Assembly (NCBI GenBank): GCA_958354085.1
Contig: CATWUX010000022.1
Coordinates: 1-22,586 of the forward strand
Source: an uncultured Oscillospiraceae bacterium
GTDB lineage: Bacteria; Bacillota; Clostridia; Oscillospirales; Acutalibacteraceae
Length of the DNA: 22,586 bases
Direction: 5' to 3'
The notes below the pieces were generated by a model. That model ran no database searches and had not been told where the DNA came from. It was given only the letters and a program-made list of their open reading frames with translations. Of this stretch, positions 13,835-21,563 are shown piece by piece. Numbering within the stretch: the first letter of the stretch is position 1; every line of letters begins with the position of its first letter. The translations under genes and the position numbers were made by a program.

Positions 13835-16201
13835 TTATTCTTTCGGATTCTTGGAAAAACGAACGGTCAGCGTATCGTAAAGAGCGCCGTGCAGCTTGGA
13901 ACGGATCCGCCAGCCTTCCGCCGTTTCCTCCGCTTGATAGGCTTCGTCCGGAATCACACGGAAGGGGGTCTCCACCAGCATTTCATCTTCCGGCTGCATC
14001 AGAGACAAGGTCAGCCGCCACTCGCCCCGGACATCCTTGGATTCCAGAATTTCCGCGGTCGAATATACGATCTTCGCTTCCGGCCGGAACTGTATATTCA
14101 ACGGCAGCATCAGGCCGGTGCGGGGGCGGACAGTCAGCTTCTTGCCGCCGAACAGCCGGCGGCCGCGGAAATGGATATGCGTCGTCTTGGCGTATTCGTC
14201 GATATTGTTGATAAACAGATACCGGCCGCCCTCCTCGTTCACCCGGGAGGTCATGAACAACTTGTCGCTGAGGTGATCGGTCGTGAACAGCGGCTTGACG
14301 CCGATCTTCGCGAACTGATTGAGCACCACCTGATCCCGATAATAATAATCGTGCTGCTGGGCCACGCCGAACACTACCGCTTTGCCCTTGCCCATTTCCT
14401 TGACAAAACCGCAGGTGTAGCCGTCGTCCTTCTGCTTGGCGAAGCCGTTTTCCACGTCGCCCAGATCGGTGGAGCTGGCGATAATGATGTCCTCCACATC
14501 GTCTATGTACTCGGCAAAGCCAAAATCGTGAACCTCCGCCTTGCATCCCAGCGCATCCCGCAGAATGGTGCAGGGCTCGCCCCGCATATCCATCACCGGC
14601 ACAGTGGGGAAGAGCAGCAGACGACCGCCGGCCATCACATAATCCACCAAGCGCTGCTGCACGTCCGCCTCCATATAACGGGTGGCGAAAGCCGCCAGCT
14701 TGGGATGCCGGCGCACGGATATCGGCTGCGGTGCGGAAAGGTCATACCCATCATAGATCAGATTGGTGACCGACATACCCTTGCCCATGCCCTCAAACAG
14801 GTATTCGTTGCGATAGAAAGCCAGCTCATCCCGGAACGCCTGCGTCGTGGCATCCGCATATTCGGTCATATAGTAATCCGGAATCAGTCCCAAGGTAACC
14901 ACCGACTCCTGATGGGTGGTTAAGAGACTCTGCTCGCAGGCGTGGATCATACGGCCGAGATGCTGAATGACCGGATACTGGGGATTCAAGCTGCCGTCCA
15001 TATCCACCGGAGCCTGCCAGGAATGACGGTACCCGTAATACCCGGTTCCCTCCATGTTATATCCGCCGGCGAACATATAGTAATTGACGCCGTTCATACC
15101 GCCGGCTACGCACAGCCGGGTGGTCAGATCATAGGTGGTGGGCTGCATCCGGGGAGTGTCCACCTGAAAGCCCCCCTGAAACTCTGCGGAAAACAGCGGC
15201 TGCTCGGGCGACTGCACGGCGTGCGTATAAGCGTTAGCCAGCATAATATCCTGAAAGTTGTCATAGCAAATGTTACCGATATAATAATCTCCCGCCATCA
15301 CGGCGCCGGGAACCTTTGCTACCTCAGACAATTGGGAAACGCCGATGGGATATTGCTTGCCCCGCTTGATGACATCGCAGGAATCGAATCCATGAACATT
15401 GACGATGTTGGGTACCGTTCCCATATACCGCCGCGCCAACACCTGCAGAGTCTCAAAGTAGCGGCGGAAATATTGCCGCATATAGCGGGAAAGATCATCC
15501 CGCACGACCGCTGCCGCTTCCTTGGGAGGATGGCAGACAAACGCCTGAAACTCCTCTCCCTCCCGGCTGCCGTAAACGGTTTCCTGATCTTTGTATTTGT
15601 CACGCAGATAGTCGTGAAAATCCAGAATATTTCGAGGAGTGTAATCGGCCTGTCCGGCACACCAATGCATCATGCCGATTTCATTGTCCAACTGCAGCAT
15701 GATAACCGGGCCGCCCTCATCGGCGGTATAGGGACGGATGATTTTGCCCAGAGCGGCGTACCATCTGTCCACCAGCTTCAGATAATCCTCATCCAGCAGG
15801 TAGACGCTGCGGGTCGGATGTTCGTTCCCATCCCGGTCTTTGGCCAGCGACTGGGGATACGAGGTATAAATCCAGTTGGGCAGCCCTTCGTTGCGCATCT
15901 CGCTCATGATATAGGGGCCGGGCCGCAGGACACAATACATATGATGCTTTTTGATCAGCCGGAGGAAGGCGCCCAGATCGTTTTCCGGACGTTTGCGCCC
16001 TTCCAGATCGATATCCCCTTCTTCATACTCGTGAATCAGCCACGGGATGTAGCTGCTCACCAAGTTGGCGCCGGCCTGTTTCGCCCGGATAATCCGGTTT
16101 TCCCAATCCTGCCGCGGAACACGGAAATAATGGATTTCCCCACCAAAAAGAAAGGTATTGCGTCCATTGATGACAAAATTGCCGTTTTTCACTTCTACCA
16201 T
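13835..16201 (-). CDS. GH35-like clan GH-A glycoside hydrolase (beta-galactosidase-like)
   Basis: This 788-residue protein lacks a signal peptide, so it is cytosolic. Residues about 1-420 form a GH35-type TIM barrel: FLFGGEIHYFRVPRQDWENR (18-37), GANLVSSYIPW, and RPGPYIMSEMRNEGLPNW (93-110), which corresponds to the GPYICAEW-type motif of GH35. The acid/base is probably E174 in LQLDNEIGM; the nucleophile is probably E340 in FSAEFQGGF. Residues about 470-600 resemble the glutaminase-like trimerisation domain of GH42 enzymes (YVMAGGRLLLFPTVP), and beta-rich domains follow. The family removes terminal beta-linked sugars, most often galactose, but the context (GH94, GH3) suggests a glucan-like or mixed oligosaccharide, so specificity is open. 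An in-frame stop close upstream fixes the start at 16201. A gap of 58 bases separates it from the GH3 gene. Confidence 0.85.
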   Translation of the reverse strand: MVEVKNGNFVINGRNTFLFGGEIHYFRVPRQDWENRIIRAKQAGANLVSSYIPWLIHEYEEGDIDLEGRKRPENDLGAFLRLIKKHHMYCVLRPGPYIMSEMRNEGLPNWIYTSYPQSLAKDRDGNEHPTRSVYLLDEDYLKLVDRWYAALGKIIRPYTADEGGPVIMLQLDNEIGMMHWCAGQADYTPRNILDFHDYLRDKYKDQETVYGSREGEEFQAFVCHPPKEAAAVVRDDLSRYMRQYFRRYFETLQVLARRYMGTVPNIVNVHGFDSCDVIKRGKQYPIGVSQLSEVAKVPGAVMAGDYYIGNICYDNFQDIMLANAYTHAVQSPEQPLFSAEFQGGFQVDTPRMQPTTYDLTTRLCVAGGMNGVNYYMFAGGYNMEGTGYYGYRHSWQAPVDMDGSLNPQYPVIQHLGRMIHACEQSLLTTHQESVVTLGLIPDYYMTEYADATTQAFRDELAFYRNEYLFEGMGKGMSVTNLIYDGYDLSAPQPISVRRHPKLAAFATRYMEADVQQRLVDYVMAGGRLLLFPTVPVMDMRGEPCTILRDALGCKAEVHDFGFAEYIDDVEDIIIASSTDLGDVENGFAKQKDDGYTCGFVKEMGKGKAVVFGVAQQHDYYYRDQVVLNQFAKIGVKPLFTTDHLSDKLFMTSRVNEEGGRYLFINNIDEYAKTTHIHFRGRRLFGGKKLTVRPRTGLMLPLNIQFRPEAKIVYSTAEILESKDVRGEWRLTLSLMQPEDEMLVETPFRVIPDEAYQAEETAEGWRIRSKLHGALYDTLTVRFSKNPKE

Positions 16202-16239
16202 GAAACGTCATCATTCCTCTCACATTATGAATTTTGCAT

Positions 16240-16256
16240 CCCCCGCAAGGCGGAGG
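16240..16256 (-). repeat. Short hairpin after the GH3 gene
   Basis: On the minus strand CCTCCGC (from 16256) pairs with GCGGGGG (to 16240), seven pairs including one G-U, around a 3-base loop. It begins four bases after the GH3 stop. There is no U-run, so it is not a standard terminator; it resembles the hairpins at the other wide gaps of this operon. Confidence 0.55.
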
Positions 16257-16259
16257 TTT

Positions 16260-18401
16260 TCAGTACAATACGGGATCTGTTAAAAAGATTCGCACGCCGT
16301 CTTCGCAGGTACTGTCATGCCCCACATATAGCCGGAAATAGCCCGGTTCCGCAGCCATGCGGAGATCCGCATTGACAAAAGCCAGCATCTCCGGCGTGAC
16401 CGTGAAGGTAACCGGGCGGCTTTCGTGAGGCTGCAGCAGCAGCTTCTGAAAACCTTTCAGCTCCCGCGCCGGCCTTGTCATGGAAGCGGTTTCATCCCGG
16501 ATATACAGCTGCACCGTCTCTTCCCCGGCGACATCGCTGTCGTTGGTAAGCGTGACCGTCACATGCAGGGCATCGTCCGCCGTCAGCTTGTCCTTATCCG
16601 CCGTTACCGCGCCATAGGTAAACCGGCTATAGGAAAGTCCGAAGCCGAAAGGATACAGCGGTGTGGTTTCTTCATCCAGATAACGGATCAGCTCCGGACG
16701 GCCGCTGGTTCGGCGGTTGTAATACAAGGGGATCTGTCCTTCACAGCGGGGGAAGGTAATGGTCAGGCGCCCGCTGGGGTTGTAATCGCCAAACAGCACA
16801 TCGGCCAGCGCGTCGCCGCAGGTGTCGCCAAGCTGCCACGCTTCCAAAATGGCGGGTACGTGTTCCTGCTCCCATGTCAGTGTCAGCGGCCGGCCATTCA
16901 TCAGCACCAGCACGACCCGCGGATTCACCGCGCACACCCGCCGCAGCAGTTTCTGCTGTGTTTCCGGAATACCGAGATGCGCCCGGGAATTATTCTCGCC
17001 GGACATCCAGCAGGCTTCTCCCAGCACCATGATCACCGTATCGGCTCTGGCGGCGCCTTCCACGGCTTTCGCCGCTTCTTCCTCGCTGCCCTCCTGGATA
17101 CCGCTGCCGAGATAATAGGTTACCTCGGTATCCTCGCTCACTCTGGCGCGAATACCGGCCAGCGGCGTGATCACATTTGCTTTGTTGGTTTTGCACTGCC
17201 AGCAGCCCAGCGCATCTCCGGGGCTGTCTGCCAGAAAACCGATCACCGCCAATTTGCCGGCGCGTTTTTCCAGCGGCAGCATCGCATAATCGTTTTTCAG
17301 CAGCACCATGGATTCCCGCGCCATCTGCCGCGCCGTTTCGATATGCGCCGGGCAGCGGTGAATCGCCGCCGCTTTCTCCGGCGTGGTCTGATTTTGCTCG
17401 AACAGCCCCAGTGCCAGCTTCACCCGCAGGATACGGCGAACCGCTTCGTCCAGCCGTTCCTCCGAGATGGCGCCTTCGTCCACCAGCTGTTCGGCATACA
17501 AATCGTAAATACCGGAATTCATGTCGATCTCGGCGCCGCTGTTAATGCCGATGCGCACGGCGTCCTTATCGTCCGCCGCCACGCCGTGGGCCACTCCCTG
17601 CTGCACCGATTCCCAATCGGTCACCACCGGGCCTTGAAAGCCCAGATCTTCACGGAGAATTTCCTCCAGAAGATGATAGCTCAGCGACGCCGGCTGACCG
17701 GAAACATCATTGAAAGAGCTCATCACCGCGCCGGCGCCGGCCTCCACGGCCGCCCGAAAAGGCGGCAGATAAGTCTCGCGGAGCGTATGCTCCGAAATTT
17801 CCGTATAATCGTAATCCCGTCCGCCCTCGGCGGCACTGTAGCCTATGTAATGCTTCGGGCAGGCGGTCACATGAGGGCGATCCTCCCAATCATTTCGTTG
17901 GAAGCCGCGAACCCGGGCAGCCGCTACCAAACTGCCGTAGTAGGGATCCTCGCCCGCGCCTTCCGCCACACGTCCCCAGCGGGGATCGCGGGCGATGTCC
18001 ACCATCGGCGCAAAAATCATGTTGACTCCATCCGCCGACGCCTCCCGCGCCGCCACGGCGGCCGTTTCCTCGATCAGCGGAAGATCAAAGCTGCAGCTTT
18101 CCGCCAAGGGGATCGGAAAGCCGGTGCTGTATCCATGGATCACATCGTCGCCGATCAGCAGCGGCACCGGATTGGGCGAATGCATAATAGCTTTCTGTAT
18201 ATCCGACACCAGCGTGGATCCGCAGAAATTCAACAGAGAGCCGATCTCTCCTTTTTCAACCAGAGAACGTTCGTATTCCCGAAAGCTGCCGTATTGAATC
18301 AGCTGGCCTACTTTCTGGCGCCGGGTCATTCCGGCCAAAAGCCGGTCAATCCGTTCTTCAAACTCCATGCTGTCCCCACCGACATAACGCATATACGCCA
18401 T
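16260..18401 (-). CDS. GH3 family beta-glucosidase-type hydrolase
   Basis: This 713-residue protein has no signal peptide and is the first gene of the operon. GH3 enzymes release single sugars, usually glucose, from the non-reducing end of beta-oligosaccharides. The TIM barrel shows LLIGDDVIHGY (81-91), DPRWGRVAEGAGEDP (139-153), CPKHYIGYSAAEGG (181-194) and the nucleophile D262 in PVVTDWESV. The alpha/beta sandwich carries SGENNSR with probable acid/base E469. NPSGRLTITFP and PLYPFGFGLSYSRF lead into a fibronectin-III-like C-terminal domain (about 605-705). The start is uncertain. ATG 18401 has GAGGTGA only three to seven bases away, ATG 18392 is better spaced from it, and ATG 18368 (MEFEERIDRLL) follows a GGGGA stretch and matches family N-termini. 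Stop to next gene is 58 bases. Confidence 0.94.
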   Translation of the reverse strand: MAYMRYVGGDSMEFEERIDRLLAGMTRRQKVGQLIQYGSFREYERSLVEKGEIGSLLNFCGSTLVSDIQKAIMHSPNPVPLLIGDDVIHGYSTGFPIPLAESCSFDLPLIEETAAVAAREASADGVNMIFAPMVDIARDPRWGRVAEGAGEDPYYGSLVAAARVRGFQRNDWEDRPHVTACPKHYIGYSAAEGGRDYDYTEISEHTLRETYLPPFRAAVEAGAGAVMSSFNDVSGQPASLSYHLLEEILREDLGFQGPVVTDWESVQQGVAHGVAADDKDAVRIGINSGAEIDMNSGIYDLYAEQLVDEGAISEERLDEAVRRILRVKLALGLFEQNQTTPEKAAAIHRCPAHIETARQMARESMVLLKNDYAMLPLEKRAGKLAVIGFLADSPGDALGCWQCKTNKANVITPLAGIRARVSEDTEVTYYLGSGIQEGSEEEAAKAVEGAARADTVIMVLGEACWMSGENNSRAHLGIPETQQKLLRRVCAVNPRVVLVLMNGRPLTLTWEQEHVPAILEAWQLGDTCGDALADVLFGDYNPSGRLTITFPRCEGQIPLYYNRRTSGRPELIRYLDEETTPLYPFGFGLSYSRFTYGAVTADKDKLTADDALHVTVTLTNDSDVAGEETVQLYIRDETASMTRPARELKGFQKLLLQPHESRPVTFTVTPEMLAFVNADLRMAAEPGYFRLYVGHDSTCEDGVRIFLTDPVLY

Positions 18402-18503
18402 TCACCTCTGTCTATTTTTTAATCGCATTTAATAATTGGAAAGTCGTATTGTTTCAAACACAAAGTGAGTGGATATTTAGGATAAAAAATATTCATAAAA
18501 ATC

Positions 18504-18513
18504 CGAATATTCG
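18504..18513. promoter_or_regulatory. Palindrome in the operon leader, possible operator
   Basis: CGAATATTCG is a perfect 10-bp palindrome lying about 20-30 bases past the predicted start of transcription, a position where repressors often bind. A second GAATATT copy without symmetry lies close by. No regulator is in the window to match it with. Confidence 0.4.
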
Positions 18514-18539
18514 ACCATTTGTTTCTTCTTCACGCCCTT

Positions 18540-18568
18540 ATTATAAACGCTGTCAAGCGATCTGTCAA
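18540..18568 (-). promoter_or_regulatory. Consensus SigA-type promoter of the glycan operon
   Basis: On the minus strand TTGACA (18568-18563) and TATAAT (18545-18540) are separated by exactly 17 bases, a perfect match to the housekeeping consensus. A second TTGACAG copy inside the spacer makes a 12-base-period direct repeat. The stretch upstream of the -35 is very AT-rich, as in UP elements. Predicted transcription begins near 18533, giving a leader of about 130 bases. The segment 18541-18556 resembles a CcpA cre site with two mismatches and overlaps the -10; this is only suggestive. Confidence 0.88.
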
Positions 18569-18584
18569 TAAGCAAATCCTTATT
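18567..18584. promoter_or_regulatory. Inverted repeat abutting the operon -35 box
   Basis: AATAAG (18567-18572) and CTTATT (18579-18584) are exact reverse complements six bases apart and touch the -35 box, so this could be a regulator site. In such AT-rich DNA a chance match is also quite possible. Confidence 0.3.
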
Positions 18585-18897
18585 TATTAAATATATTTTA
18601 TAAATTGATTGTGGTTATTTATTCCAAATTCTTTTCTCATAACCATTATATTCCATTATAAACAACACGAAGCGGCTCTTCATTCGAGCTTTTTCGCGTT
18701 TAAAAAGGTCGTTTTTGAACGGACTGCTCGCGTGTTCGGCAATTTTGCCCCTCAAGCGGGAAAACAAACCGCCTTTTTCGAAGCCAAATGCCGCAGAAAG
18801 TAGTACCGGAAGAATGCGGCGAAAGCGTTGCTTCGCACGGCAATGAAGGATTGTTTTCCTTGGTGACGGAAACCTCTATACGCAGCGTCCCTACCCT

Positions 18898-20406
18898 TTA
18901 TACGGGATCGGCGGGATGCCGGCGCGGCAGCGCCTGTACAGCGGGATTGTTCAAAATGTGCCCTTTATAATCGAAACGGGAACCGTGGCACGGGCAATCC
19001 CAGGAACTTTCATCGCGATTAAATTCCAGCGCACACCCCAGATGCGTACAATACGGCCGCACGGTATAGACCGTGCCGTCGGTATCCTTGTAGGCTCCTA
19101 CCCGCTTGCCGTCAACCTCAAACACGCCGCCGTCGCCGGGGGCGAGCTGCTCCGCCGTGCTTTCCGGCAGAGCCAGATACCCGCCGATGAGCTTGGCCGC
19201 CATATCGGCGGTTTCGGTCACAAATTTTTTGGCTTTCATGCCCGGATCAAAGCGCGAGGGCGAGAACACCTCGCCGCAGGGATGCTCTTTTCCCAAAATC
19301 TGCGTGCTGAGAATATCCGCCGCTGCCATGCTGGCCGTCATGCCCCATTTTCCGAAACCGGTGGCGACATAAACCCGCTCCGACAGCTGACCGTCCAGCT
19401 GACGATAACGCCCGATATAGGGGATACCGTCGTGCGTCATGCAATCCTGCGCCGACCACTGCGCGGTCACGCGGCGGTCCGGATACCACGCGCGGCTGAC
19501 GGTTTCGAGATGTTCATAATGCGCCCGCTCCCCCTCATGTCCGGTTTTGTGCGTGCCGCCGCCCAGCAGAATACCGCCGGAAAACGGGCGGAAGGAATAG
19601 CCGTCCTTGCCCATGCCCCAGTACAGGTTTTTCATGGGCGGTACATCGGCAAGCGCAAGAACATAGGAACGTTCCTGCCAGACACGGGCAAAATAAAAGC
19701 CGGGCTTGTCCAAAAACGGGAAATGCGTGGCCACCACGACCGCTTCAGCCGTCACGCAGCCTTTGTCGGTGCGTACCGTGCCGGACGGCTGCCCGTTTTC
19801 CGGATGCAGCGCGGTCGTGTGCGGATAAAACCGCACACCCTGCGACTGTAAAAACCGGATCAGTGCGTCTGCGAATAACAGCGGATGAAAATGCGCCTGA
19901 TTGGCAAAGCGCAGACAGCGCTCAACCGGAAAGGGCAGCTCGTTTTCCTGCGCAAGCGTGGCAGGCAGTCCCAGCGCCGTTGCCGCGTCCAGCTCTTTGC
20001 CCAGCGTTTCCGCATCTCCGGCGTCGCGGGCATACACCAGCGCGTCGCAGCGCGTAAACGCACAGTCGATATCCAGCGCCTGCACCAGTGCGGCGTATTG
20101 CTCGACCGCCTGCTGGTTCGCCGTCGCGTATTGCTGTGCCAACTCTTGCCCCATGCCGCGCAGCAAGCGATCGTAGCATACGGCGTGCTGCGACGTGATC
20201 TTCGCGGTCGTATGGGCGGTCGCACCGCCGCACAGCGGTCCGGCATCCAACACCGCCAGCGACGTCACTCCCTGCTCCCATAACCGATAAGCGGTAAGCA
20301 GTCCGCACAGACCGCTGCCGAGGATGGCGACGTCCGCTTTCGTGTCGCCGGCCAACGGCAGCGCATCGGGCAACGTACAGCTTTGCCAAATCGACGGATA
20401 ATCCAT
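18898..20406 (-). CDS. FAD-dependent oxidoreductase with C-terminal Rieske [2Fe-2S] domain (YhfW-like)
   Basis: The protein has 502 residues and is cytosolic, with no signal peptide. The N-terminus carries a dinucleotide-binding motif of the D-amino-acid-oxidase (DAO) fold, DVAILGSGLCGLLTAYRLWEQG (about 25-46), then GGATAHTTAKITSQH. The end of the FAD domain reads RVYVATGFGKWGMTASMAA. The C-terminal Rieske domain has C453-x-H455 (CTHLGC) and C471-x-x-H474 (CPCHGS), all four iron ligands, with C458 and C473 positioned for the usual disulfide. The layout and length match Bacillus YhfW-type proteins, whose substrate is not known. It is a single-gene unit, read away from proBA across a 195-base gap. 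AAAGGACAGG lies upstream of ATG 20406. The function is probably oxidation of an amine or amino acid with electrons passed through the cluster; this is inference. Confidence 0.9.
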   Translation of the reverse strand: MDYPSIWQSCTLPDALPLAGDTKADVAILGSGLCGLLTAYRLWEQGVTSLAVLDAGPLCGGATAHTTAKITSQHAVCYDRLLRGMGQELAQQYATANQQAVEQYAALVQALDIDCAFTRCDALVYARDAGDAETLGKELDAATALGLPATLAQENELPFPVERCLRFANQAHFHPLLFADALIRFLQSQGVRFYPHTTALHPENGQPSGTVRTDKGCVTAEAVVVATHFPFLDKPGFYFARVWQERSYVLALADVPPMKNLYWGMGKDGYSFRPFSGGILLGGGTHKTGHEGERAHYEHLETVSRAWYPDRRVTAQWSAQDCMTHDGIPYIGRYRQLDGQLSERVYVATGFGKWGMTASMAAADILSTQILGKEHPCGEVFSPSRFDPGMKAKKFVTETADMAAKLIGGYLALPESTAEQLAPGDGGVFEVDGKRVGAYKDTDGTVYTVRPYCTHLGCALEFNRDESSWDCPCHGSRFDYKGHILNNPAVQALPRRHPADPV

Positions 20407-20437
20407 AATGAAACCTGTCCTTTCCGGGTCTGATTTC

Positions 20438-20459
20438 CTGCTTTCTCTACAAAAAGCAG
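20438..20459. repeat. Hairpin in the leader of the FAD-Rieske gene
   Basis: CTGCTTT (20438-20444) and AAAGCAG (20453-20459) are exact reverse complements around an 8-base loop. It lies 30-50 bases upstream of ATG 20406. No terminator U-run follows on either strand. The role is unknown. Confidence 0.45.
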
Positions 20460-20495
20460 TATTTCCCGCCTGACCGCCGCCTATTCACGCCGAAA

Positions 20496-20524
20496 ATTCC
20501 GGAATATTTACGCAAAACCGGTTT
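20496..20524. promoter_or_regulatory. Two 10-bp CCGG-centred palindromes upstream of proBA
   Basis: ATTCCGGAAT (20496-20505) and AAACCGGTTT (20515-20524) are both perfect palindromes with centres 19 bases apart. The second overlaps the first bases of the proBA -35 box. The near two-turn spacing and shared AWWCCGGWWT form would suit a dimeric regulator, but no binding protein is known here. Confidence 0.4.
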
Positions 20525-20551
20525 GCAGCGGCCGATGTTTTGTGGTATACT
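20523..20551 (+). promoter_or_regulatory. Promoter of proB-proA with extended -10
   Basis: TTGCAG (20523-20528) and TATACT (20546-20551) lie 17 bases apart, and TG one base before the -10 makes an extended -10. Transcription should begin near 20558. A GAGGAA site at 20590-20595 is six bases before the proB ATG. Confidence 0.82.
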
Positions 20552-20601
20552 GATTACGTTTCTATCGCTTACTCAGAACAAAAAGAATCGAGGAACGCAC
20601 T

Positions 20602-21402
20602 ATGTCTGCAATCACGGACGTGAAACGGGTAGTCGTGAAGGTCGGCACCTCCACGCTCACCTATGAAAACGGGCGGCTCAATCTCCGCCGCATCGAATCT
20701 TTGGTCAAAGTTTTGTCCGACATCAAAAATTCCGGCAAAGAGGTGGTGCTGGTCACCTCGGGCGCTATCGGCGTCGGCGCCGGACAACTGGGGCTCAAGG
20801 AACGACCGCGCGACATCGGCGGGAAGCAGGCAGCTGCCGCCGTAGGGCAGTGCGAACTCATGTATACATACGATAAGCAGTTTGCCGAGTACGGTCACGT
20901 CACGGCGCAGATGCTGCTCACGCGCGACGTGGTGGAGGACGAAAACCGCAAGCGCAACGTCATCAACACGCTGCACCGGCTGTTGGAATACGGTGCCGTG
21001 CCCATCATCAATGAAAACGATACCGTTGCCACCGAGGAAATCGAATTTGGCGACAACGATACGCTGTCCGCCATGGTCGCGGAGCTGGCGGGGGCAGAGC
21101 TGCTCGTGCTGCTCACGGATATCGACGGCTTGTTTGACGCGGATCCGCGTGTGCATCCGGACGCACAGCGCATTCCCGTGGTGGAAAAAATCGACGAATC
21201 ACTGCTGGCGATCGCCGGCGGCGCCGGCTCCAGCCGTGGCACGGGCGGCATGCTGACCAAGCTCTATGCGGCGCGCATCGCGTCCGCCGCCGGCATTTAC
21301 ACCATTATTATGGACGGCGCGCGTCCCTCCCGCTTATACGATGTGCTGGACGGGCAATCCGTCGGCACGCTGTTTATCCCGGAAAACCATGCCGGCCAAT
21401 GA
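20602..21402 (+). CDS. proB: Glutamate 5-kinase, short form without PUA domain
   Basis: The 266-residue cytosolic enzyme phosphorylates L-glutamate with ATP, the first step of proline synthesis. It is a complete amino-acid-kinase fold: VVVKVGTSTLT near the N-terminus for phosphate binding, VLVTSGAIGVGAGQLGL, the glutamate-site motif INENDTVATEEIEFGDNDTLS, LLTDIDGLFDADPR, and GTGGMLTKLYAA near the C-terminus. The RNA-binding-like PUA domain of the 367-residue E. coli enzyme is absent, which is common in Firmicutes and affects oligomerisation and proline feedback rather than catalysis. The start ATG 20602 has GAGGAA six bases upstream and a good promoter. proA follows after 161 bases in the same direction. 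Confidence 0.97.
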   Translation: MSAITDVKRVVVKVGTSTLTYENGRLNLRRIESLVKVLSDIKNSGKEVVLVTSGAIGVGAGQLGLKERPRDIGGKQAAAAVGQCELMYTYDKQFAEYGHVTAQMLLTRDVVEDENRKRNVINTLHRLLEYGAVPIINENDTVATEEIEFGDNDTLSAMVAELAGAELLVLLTDIDGLFDADPRVHPDAQRIPVVEKIDESLLAIAGGAGSSRGTGGMLTKLYAARIASAAGIYTIIMDGARPSRLYDVLDGQSVGTLFIPENHAGQ

Positions 21403-21425
21403 TCTCCGGCGTTCCCGCACGCTCA

Positions 21426-21449
21426 GCCGGTTTTTTGAGCAAAACCGGC
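21426..21449 (+). repeat. 9-bp hairpin in the proB-proA gap
   Basis: GCCGGTTTT (21426-21434) pairs perfectly with AAAACCGGC (21441-21449) around a 6-base loop, 24 bases after the proB stop. A U-run does not follow, so it is not a standard terminator. It may protect the upstream proB message or tune proA expression. GCTCA at 21421-21425 can alternatively pair with the loop, but the two pairings exclude each other. Confidence 0.7.
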
Positions 21450-21563
21450 GGATACGAATTTCCTTTGAAAAGTGGAAAAGATTTGCAGGAAAAGCAGCCG
21501 CAACGGTTTCTATTTTTTAATGGAAGAATCGTATGACTATGGATGAAAGGACGTATTCGTTTT

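Larger units (their letters stand above)
18402..18897. other. Non-coding region between the FAD-Rieske gene and the glycan operon
   Basis: No convincing gene is present. Bases 18402-18660 are strikingly AT-rich and contain the operon promoter and leader. Bases 18661-18897 are GC-richer and crowded with short inverted repeats, for example GCCGCA at 18790-18795 with TGCGGC at 18815-18820. I see no clear terminator for the FAD-Rieske gene: no stem is followed by a U-run on the minus strand. The second half could be a dispersed intergenic repeat; a genome-wide comparison would decide. Confidence 0.6.

Noticed and set aside
14942..16375. Plus-strand open frame (477 codons) opposite the GH35-like gene
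   Set aside because: Shadow frame; the minus strand carries the GH35 catalytic motifs and the plus-strand chain shows none.
16425..18422. Long plus-strand open frame (665 codons) opposite the GH3 gene
   Set aside because: It is antisense to a clear GH3 gene with all its motifs. The translation is His/Arg/Gln-rich, matches no family I know, and has no good ribosome binding site; long shadow frames are common in GC-rich coding DNA.
18609..18803. Small plus-strand frame of 64 codons in the spacer
   Set aside because: It starts at TTG with no ribosome binding site, crosses a sharp change in base composition and resembles no known small protein.
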